A DNA stretch of 13,055 nucleotides from ZC4RG30 sp040508085 (lineage in GTDB: Bacteria > Pseudomonadota > Gammaproteobacteria > Steroidobacterales > Steroidobacteraceae). The position numbers and the translations under genes were made by a program. The notes beneath the pieces were generated by a model, which saw only the letters and a program-made list of their open reading frames with translations, searched no databases and was not told the origin of the DNA. This document shows, in pieces, positions 8,307 to 13,055 of the stretch (within the stretch, counting starts at the first letter, position 1; each line of letters starts with the position of its first letter). Location: positions 1-13,055 of the forward strand of contig JBEVNO010000196.1 in NCBI GenBank assembly GCA_040508085.1. Reading direction: 5' to 3'.

Positions 8307-9223
8307 GACTTGGGATCATCCGTGAAGCCATGAACCGATTGCTGGCCAGGCGATCAACCTCCGGCCGAGCTCAGGCAACGTGGGATGCCTACGACATTGA
8401 TCGCAGGTATGGCGAGTACGCCGAGTTCTGTCAGGCCGCTTTCGTCAGGCCGGTGCTCCCTGCACCCGACCTGGAGCTGGAGCGGGAGGGGTTCCGCTTT
8501 CTGTGCGCGCTTGATCGTGATATTGCCTTCGAACTTAAACAGACGCTTCTCCAAAGTGGTCCAAGCGAACTGTTGAAGAAGGACAGCCCGCATCTGAAGG
8601 GTTTTCGGGTCACTGACCGGCTGTGGATCGAAGGCCTGCTGGAGGGGGTGTTTGGCGCCACCGTGGATTCTTCCCTGGTATCGTTCTTCAGGAGCGAGTA
8701 TCTGGTGCACTGGATTGCCCTTGCCGTGACCCGACCCGAAGATAAGCAGCGCTCCGTGTCGTTCCGATGGCATTGCGACAAAGGGCCAAGCAGCCACCTG
8801 AAGCTGATTCTCTACCTGAACGCAACCTCCACGCACGGTGGGAACACAGAATTCCTGAACCTGGCCGATTCGAACGCCGTCGCGAAGCAGGGCTATCTGT
8901 TCGGGTGGTCCCGACTCAGGACCAATGACACGCGCGAGCTCTCCAGGCTAGCGCGCAGAAGCCTTTCACCACAGCGCCAGCAACTCGAGCCCGGCGATGC
9001 AGTGCTGTTCCAGCCGGCGCGCGTTCTCCACCGCGGCGTCACCCCGACGCAAGGAGATCGGCTCACGGCCACGCTATGCCTGCTGCCCAGCCCGGTGAAT
9101 TGGCGGCAGGCCCTGCGATGCGGAACTATGTCGGATCTCGCGTCGGACGAGAAATGGCACGACGATGCCTTCACGCTCCAGCGCACGATCGCAGCGCACT
9201 TTCCGGTTCTGCGGCGCCCATGA
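8303..9223 (+). CDS. PhyH-like Fe(II)/2-oxoglutarate-dependent oxygenase
   Basis: Predicted non-haem iron dioxygenase of 306 residues, using 2-oxoglutarate and oxygen to hydroxylate or otherwise oxidise an unknown substrate. The cupin-fold facial triad is visible: H157-C-D159 (in FRWHCDKGPSSHLK) and H243 (in LFQPARVLHRGVTP), with R253 ten residues further on (GDRLTATLCLLP) placed to bind the 2-oxoglutarate carboxylate. LILYLN after the first motif, GGNTEFL (about 177-183) and EPGDAVLF are also typical of this fold. The first 60 or so residues look basic and family-specific. The ATG at 8303 overlaps the previous stop as ATGA; ATG 8330 is an internal alternative with no translational coupling. 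Being last in a PLD / surface-carbohydrate / oxygenase trio suggests it modifies a sugar or small headgroup on a surface polymer. Halogenase-type variants lack the Asp, so this is more likely a hydroxylase. The substrate is not deducible. Confidence 0.8.
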   Translation: MRLGIIREAMNRLLARRSTSGRAQATWDAYDIDRRYGEYAEFCQAAFVRPVLPAPDLELEREGFRFLCALDRDIAFELKQTLLQSGPSELLKKDSPHLKGFRVTDRLWIEGLLEGVFGATVDSSLVSFFRSEYLVHWIALAVTRPEDKQRSVSFRWHCDKGPSSHLKLILYLNATSTHGGNTEFLNLADSNAVAKQGYLFGWSRLRTNDTRELSRLARRSLSPQRQQLEPGDAVLFQPARVLHRGVTPTQGDRLTATLCLLPSPVNWRQALRCGTMSDLASDEKWHDDAFTLQRTIAAHFPVLRRP

Positions 9224-9237
9224 GGACGTCGAAGCCA

Positions 9238-10266
9238 TCAACGCCGGATTCCGGTGGCCGCTGCCAGATTGCCCGCCGCGAATGCGGCCACTCCGCGCAA
9301 CCACGGAAACGCGCGGGCGTGCGGCCACACTCGACCTACACCCACATGTGCGATCGCGCGTGCGCAAGTCTCCACCCAGACTATCGCGGCGATGCTGGAC
9401 AAGGCCCGGCGATCGTAGACGCCGGTGCGTTCGTTGGCCTCGACCAATCTGCGCAGCCAATCCGCAGCCCAGTCCAGATAGCCAGGATCGGAACGCAGTT
9501 CCGCCTCACTGACACGCGTGAGCCGGTAATGACGCGCCACATCGGTCGGATCTGCAGCGACACCCAGCTCCCGCAGCAGCGCGCCGAGAAGACGGAATTT
9601 GTTCTCCAACAGGCGCTCACCCGCCGCCTTCGTGATGCGCCCGGAGTGCTCACGTTGACCGGACAGCACGCAGGGAATGTTTGCCACCCGGTGGACGCGC
9701 GAGAGACGCACGAAGAGGTCGTGGTCCTCCGCCAGTGGATACGCCTCGCTGTATCTGAACTCCCGCAGCACGGCGGTGCGACCCATCAACGTGGTGTTGG
9801 CGTGACTGGTGCGGAACAGCAGCGTCACTCGAAGCTGGTCGTGAACCAACGGCTTCGTCTGGAAGCCCCTGATGTTCCCCGCATTGTCGAATCGACGGAG
9901 CCAGCCGCCCACCAGCGCCACCTCCGGGTGCGACTGCAGGAACCTGACCTGACGCGCGAGCCGGTTCGGCATCATGTAGTCGTCACTGTCCATCAAGGCA
10001 ATAGAAGCGCCAGCAGCCAAATCCAGGCCTCTATTGCGCGTGTAGGGAATGCCGCGGTTGCGGTCATTGCAGACCAACCGCACGCGCCGGTCATCAAATG
10101 TTTTGACGATCTCGACGGTGCGGTCGGTGGAGCCGTCGTCGACCACGAGCAGCTCAAAGTCCTTGAATCCCTGTCGCAGCACACTTTGTATCGCAGTGCC
10201 GATGTAAGCAGCGCGATTGAAGGCGGGAATGAAAACGGTGACCGCGGGCTCATTCATTTTCGACAC
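9238..10266 (-). CDS. Glycosyltransferase family 2 (GT-A fold)
   Basis: Inverting-type GT-A glycosyltransferase of about 342 residues that would add a sugar from a nucleotide donor to a growing surface glycan at the cytoplasmic face. Motifs: VTVFIPAFNRAAYIGTAIQS at the N-terminus, LLVVDDGSTDRT (about 40-51), NRGIPYTRNRGLDLA, the metal-binding DSDD (about 93-96), and the acceptor-side AEDHDLFVRL (about 179-188). About 140 residues after the catalytic domain show no recognised motif; the last 35 are hydrophobic and Ala-rich and might touch the membrane. Start: GTG at 10266 has GAAGG six bases upstream; ATG 10257 also fits the family N-terminus but has no ribosome site at normal spacing; ATG 10329 is too far upstream. 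It faces the oxygenase gene tail to tail with a 14-base gap. A longer plus-strand frame (9076-10314) shows no family motif and is a shadow. Confidence 0.9.
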   Translation of the reverse strand: MSKMNEPAVTVFIPAFNRAAYIGTAIQSVLRQGFKDFELLVVDDGSTDRTVEIVKTFDDRRVRLVCNDRNRGIPYTRNRGLDLAAGASIALMDSDDYMMPNRLARQVRFLQSHPEVALVGGWLRRFDNAGNIRGFQTKPLVHDQLRVTLLFRTSHANTTLMGRTAVLREFRYSEAYPLAEDHDLFVRLSRVHRVANIPCVLSGQREHSGRITKAAGERLLENKFRLLGALLRELGVAADPTDVARHYRLTRVSEAELRSDPGYLDWAADWLRRLVEANERTGVYDRRALSSIAAIVWVETCARAIAHVGVGRVWPHARAFPWLRGVAAFAAGNLAAATGIRR

Positions 10267-10272
10267 CGTAGG

Positions 10273-10277
10273 CCTTC
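10273..10277 (-). promoter_or_regulatory. Ribosome binding site of the GT2 gene (decides a GTG start)
   Basis: On the minus strand GAAGG is followed by six bases and then GTG at 10266. This is the best Shine-Dalgarno match near this gene, and it favours GTG 10266 over ATG 10257, which would sit 15 bases from it. Confidence 0.5.
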
Positions 10278-10368
10278 TACGATCTGCATGGGGGAATCCA
10301 AGCATTGCATATGAACCCAGACAATCCAAACAGGTATCAACTTGTTTTTACGCGAGCGAGCCGACGTC
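10278..10368. promoter_or_regulatory. Divergent intergenic region between the GT2 and nonulosonate genes
   Basis: The only divergent spacer in the window, visibly richer in A and T than the genes beside it. Promoters for both directions are expected here. On the minus strand TTGATA (10340-10335) resembles a -35 box, but no good -10 box lies 16-18 bases downstream of it, so no precise promoter is claimed. On the plus strand no convincing box pair was found. An ATG at 10311 opens a 23-codon frame ending at 10382, overlapping the likely start of the next gene; its status is unknown. Confidence 0.35.
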
Positions 10369-12654
10369 ATGCTCATCGATAGGAACATTCCCTTCTACGC
10401 CGCGCGGGACACCGCTTCCATACAAGAGGTGGCAAACAAGATCGCCGCCAACCGGAAAGGACGCATCGTCATGGTCATCGACGGCAACGGAGTCATGCTC
10501 GGGACGTTGTCCAACGGAGACCTCATCCGTTGGCTCGGATCTGGGAGCCCGGGTGGCATTGGCGCCACCGCCCTCAGCATCTCTTGCCGCAACTTCCGTT
10601 CTGCCCGCATCGACGAGTCGCGGGACCGCATCTCTTCTCTCCTGAACGACGTGCTGTATGTTCCGTTGCTGGATTCGCGCGGTCGACTGGTGGCCGTTGC
10701 CAGCAGCCGCGCGCCGGGGGACGGGATCGAAATTGAAGGGAGACGCATTGCTAGCGACGCACCGTCGATGGCCATTGCCGAGATCGGCAACAATCACAAT
10801 GGATCGTTCCAACTAGCCATCGAACTCATCAACGCCGCAAGGTCTGCCGGCGCCGACTGCATCAAATTCCAGATGCGCGACATGCAGACCCTGTATGGCG
10901 GCGCACAGATTGGTTCCATCACCAGCGAGAACCTTGGAACCCAGTACGTGCTGGACCTGCTGGCACGCCAACAGCTTCCGGATGATGACTTGTTCCGGTG
11001 CTTCGATCACGTCCGCGACCTCGGTTTGCTGCCGCTTTGTACCCCTTGGGACATGGCAAGCCTGGAGAAGCTGGACCGATACGGCCTGCCGGCGATCAAG
11101 ATCTCCTCCGCAGACTTCACCAACCATGACTTGCTGATGGCGGCTGGGCAGACTGGCAAACCGCTGATCTGCTCCACCGGGATGACAACGGAAGAGGAGA
11201 TCAGGCAGACCACCCGGCAACTCCAGCGCGCGGGTGTTGGCTACGTGCTTCTGCACTGCAACTCCACCTACCCCACTCCATTCCGCGATGTAAACCTGGA
11301 ATATCTGCAGCACTTGGCCCGCATTGGCCAATGCACCGTCGGCTACTCTGGGCACGAGCGGGACATCTTCGTGCCGGTCGCGGCCGTAGCAATGGGTGCG
11401 CGGGTGGTGGAGAAGCACTTCACGCTGGATAGATCCATGGAAGGGAGCGACCATCGCATCAGCTTGCTGCCTGCGGAGTTCACCCGCATGGTGGAAGGCA
11501 TCAGGCAAGTGGAAGAAGCCACCGGCAGCGACGCCCCCCGACGCATCAGCCAAGGCGAGATGCTAAATCGCGTGACGCTCGCCAAATCCGTCTTTGCCCG
11601 GGTGGACGTTGCCGCCGGTCAGGTGATCGAAGAATCTATGCTCGCTGTGCGAAGCCCTGGTCGAGGACTGCAGCCACATCGCAAACTGGAACTGGTGGGC
11701 CGGCAACTTCGCAGGCCAGTGAACGCGGGAGAGCCGTTCTTTCCTTCTGACCTGGACGGCAGCGAACCGGCTACGCGCGGCAACGTTCGGATGGATTTTT
11801 CCCGCCCCTGGGGCCTTCCCGTGCGACACCACGACTATGCAAACCTGCTGCGCCTCTTCGAGCCGGATTTTCTGGAGTTCCACCTCAGCTACCGTGACCT
11901 GGAGCTGCCCGACGAACAGTTCTTCCCGCCGGGGAGAATGCCGATAAATCTGGTCGTTCATGCGCCGGAACTGTTCCATGGCGACCATCTGCTCGACCTC
12001 TGTGCCGTCGATGAAATGTATCGCAGGCGTTCCGTCTCCAGCATGCAGCAGGTCATTGAGAAGTCGCGGTCACTTCGTCGGTTCTTCGCGCCTGGCGGCC
12101 CCATTGGTATCGTAACCAATGTCGGCGGATTTTCGCTCGACCGACCGCTGACCCGCAGTGAGCGCGCGGCGCGCCGCGACAATCTGCGCAGGAGTCTGGA
12201 TGAAATTGTTGCGGATGATATAGAGATCTGGCCTCAGACCATGCCGCCGTTCCCCTGGCATTTCGGTGGACAGCGATTCCACAACCTGTTTGTGGATGCC
12301 GAGGACATAGCCAACCTCTGCAGAACGCTTGGCGTCGGCGTCTGCCTCGACGTGTCGCATTCCCGACTGGCCTGCAATGTCCAGAAGACATCGTTCGACG
12401 ATTTCCTGAACGTCGTGGGAGGGCACACCCGCCACCTTCACATCGCCGATGCATCCGGGCACGATGGCGAGGGGCTGCAGATCGGCGATGGGGACATCGA
12501 CTTTCGCGCGCTGTTCAGGAAGCTGGACGAGCTGGCTCCAGGCGCCTCCTTCCTTCCCGAGGTGTGGCAAGGACACGAGAACGACGGAGAGGGATTCCGT
12601 GTGGCATTCGACCGGCTGCGTACCCTGCTCGATGTCAGCGCGCACCCGCAGTGA
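10369..12654 (+). CDS. Fusion protein: CBS pair - NeuB nonulosonate synthase - SAF - TIM-barrel isomerase/epimerase-like domain
   Basis: The core is a NeuB/SpsE-type synthase, which condenses phosphoenolpyruvate with an N-acetylated hexosamine to give a sialic-acid-like nonulosonate. With the ATG at 10369 it has 761 residues; a TTG at 10342 with AGGT upstream would add nine, but MLIDRNIPF looks like the natural start. Domains: two CBS repeats (about 1-115; VMLGTLSNGDLIRWL and VLYVPLLDSRGRLVAV); NeuB barrel (about 134-385; AIAEIGNNHNGS, CIKFQMRD, STGMTTEEEI, LLHCNSTYPTPF, GYSGHE, VVEKHFTLDR); SAF/antifreeze-like domain (about 401-461; VRSPGRGLQP); then a C-terminal barrel (about 475-755) resembling xylose-isomerase-like AP-endonuclease-2-fold enzymes. 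In that barrel E619, D661/H664, H691 and E731 could be metal ligands. Ordinary NeuB is about 350 residues, so both ends are additions. The CBS pair may sense a nucleotide; the barrel may make or alter the hexosamine substrate. Legionaminate, pseudaminate or neuraminate cannot be told apart here. Confidence 0.9.
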   Translation: MLIDRNIPFYAARDTASIQEVANKIAANRKGRIVMVIDGNGVMLGTLSNGDLIRWLGSGSPGGIGATALSISCRNFRSARIDESRDRISSLLNDVLYVPLLDSRGRLVAVASSRAPGDGIEIEGRRIASDAPSMAIAEIGNNHNGSFQLAIELINAARSAGADCIKFQMRDMQTLYGGAQIGSITSENLGTQYVLDLLARQQLPDDDLFRCFDHVRDLGLLPLCTPWDMASLEKLDRYGLPAIKISSADFTNHDLLMAAGQTGKPLICSTGMTTEEEIRQTTRQLQRAGVGYVLLHCNSTYPTPFRDVNLEYLQHLARIGQCTVGYSGHERDIFVPVAAVAMGARVVEKHFTLDRSMEGSDHRISLLPAEFTRMVEGIRQVEEATGSDAPRRISQGEMLNRVTLAKSVFARVDVAAGQVIEESMLAVRSPGRGLQPHRKLELVGRQLRRPVNAGEPFFPSDLDGSEPATRGNVRMDFSRPWGLPVRHHDYANLLRLFEPDFLEFHLSYRDLELPDEQFFPPGRMPINLVVHAPELFHGDHLLDLCAVDEMYRRRSVSSMQQVIEKSRSLRRFFAPGGPIGIVTNVGGFSLDRPLTRSERAARRDNLRRSLDEIVADDIEIWPQTMPPFPWHFGGQRFHNLFVDAEDIANLCRTLGVGVCLDVSHSRLACNVQKTSFDDFLNVVGGHTRHLHIADASGHDGEGLQIGDGDIDFRALFRKLDELAPGASFLPEVWQGHENDGEGFRVAFDRLRTLLDVSAHPQ

Positions 12655-13055
12655 CGCTCCCTTGGTCTGGGCGGTCATCCCGGCACGCGGGGGATCCAAA
12701 AGTGTGCCGGGAAAAAACCTCCGGCGCGTCAATGGGCGCTCTCTGCTCCGGCGCGCGGTCGAGGCTGCGAAAGGCGCGAAATGGATCTCCAGAACGTTTG
12801 TGAGCACGGATGATGCGCGCATCGCGGAAGCCGCAAGCGAACTCGGTGCGTTGGTTGTTGCACGTCCCACGGAACTGTCCAGCGACGTCGCCAGTTCGGA
12901 ATCCGCACTGCTGCATGCGCTGCAGGATGCGAGCGAACGCTTCGGCCACCTCCCAGACATTCTCGTCTTCATCCAATGCACCTCACCGTTCCTGCGGAGC
13001 GCAGACATCGACGGCATGGTCACGCTCCTGCAAGAACAGCGAGGCGACTGCGCGC
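12632..13055 (+). CDS. CMP-nonulosonate cytidylyltransferase, NeuA type (5' part; runs off the window)
   Basis: Activates a sialic-like sugar by transferring CMP from CTP, the step after the NeuB reaction. The frame is open to the right edge, giving about 141 N-terminal residues. Diagnostic sequence: VWAVIPARGGSKSVPGKNLR (about 12-31), the CTP-binding loop of this family, then ISRTFVSTDDARIAEAASELGA, VARPTELSSDVASSESALLHAL and DILVFIQCTSPFLRSADID, all in the expected order. The ATG at 12632 gives an 11-residue lead before the conserved strand and overlaps the fusion gene by 23 bases; TTG 12662 is a poorer alternative. The GTG at 12651 is in another frame. No clear Shine-Dalgarno sequence precedes the ATG, so reinitiation after the NeuB stop is likely. 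The sequence seen is intact, and direct adjacency to NeuB supports a single pathway. Confidence 0.9.
   Translation, partial: MSARTRSDAPLVWAVIPARGGSKSVPGKNLRRVNGRSLLRRAVEAAKGAKWISRTFVSTDDARIAEAASELGALVVARPTELSSDVASSESALLHALQDASERFGHLPDILVFIQCTSPFLRSADIDGMVTLLQEQRGDCA

Noticed and set aside
9224..9260. Search for a terminator between the convergent oxygenase and GT2 genes
   Set aside because: Only a small CCGGATTCCGG palindrome is seen, with no stable stem or T-run on either strand.
9076..10314. 412-codon plus-strand open frame, longer than the GT2 gene on the other strand
   Set aside because: No recognisable domain, and it overlaps the end of the oxygenase. The opposite strand has all GT-A motifs.
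10267..10341. Sigma-70 style promoter in the divergent spacer
   Set aside because: TTGATA on the minus strand has no matching -10 box at proper spacing, and no plus-strand pair is convincing, so only the region is listed.

Overview
The window looks like a chromosomal segment of a high-GC Gram-negative bacterium, most likely a proteobacterium. Three things support this: GC-rich codon use throughout, a tripartite RND efflux system with an outer-membrane channel (so a double envelope), and a NeuB/NeuA-type nonulosonic (sialic-like) acid locus. The sequence does not let me name a genus. No tRNA, rRNA, CRISPR array, transposase or integrase was seen.

Region 1 (1-5759, all plus strand) is an efflux operon. 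It begins with the 3' part of a TolC/NodT-type outer-membrane factor that enters from the left edge. A periplasmic adaptor, an AcrB-like RND permease and a QorB/NmrA-like NAD(P)-binding protein follow. The last three genes are joined by 4-base ATGA start/stop overlaps, so the reductase-like protein is very probably co-translated with the pump.

Region 2 (5809-9223, plus strand) is a second tightly coupled group, also joined by ATGA overlaps. It holds a phospholipase-D-superfamily protein, a surface-carbohydrate-biosynthesis protein with a GT-B/CDP-glycerol-transferase-like C-terminal half, and a PhyH-like Fe(II)/2-oxoglutarate oxygenase. A GT-A family 2 glycosyltransferase (9238-10266, minus strand) meets this group tail to tail with 14 bases between them.

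Region 3 (10267-13055) starts with a short divergent intergenic region. It then carries a large fusion gene, CBS pair - NeuB synthase - SAF domain - TIM-barrel sugar isomerase/epimerase-like domain, followed by an overlapping CMP-nonulosonate cytidylyltransferase (NeuA type) that is cut by the right edge. Together these suggest that a sialic-acid-like nine-carbon sugar is condensed from a hexosamine and phosphoenolpyruvate, activated with CTP, and probably placed on a surface glycan. The glycosyltransferase and the region 2 enzymes may elongate or decorate that glycan. The most unusual items are the four-part NeuB fusion and the PLD / surface-carbohydrate / oxygenase trio. The two halves of the window, efflux and glycan, appear functionally unrelated and meet near 5700-5810.
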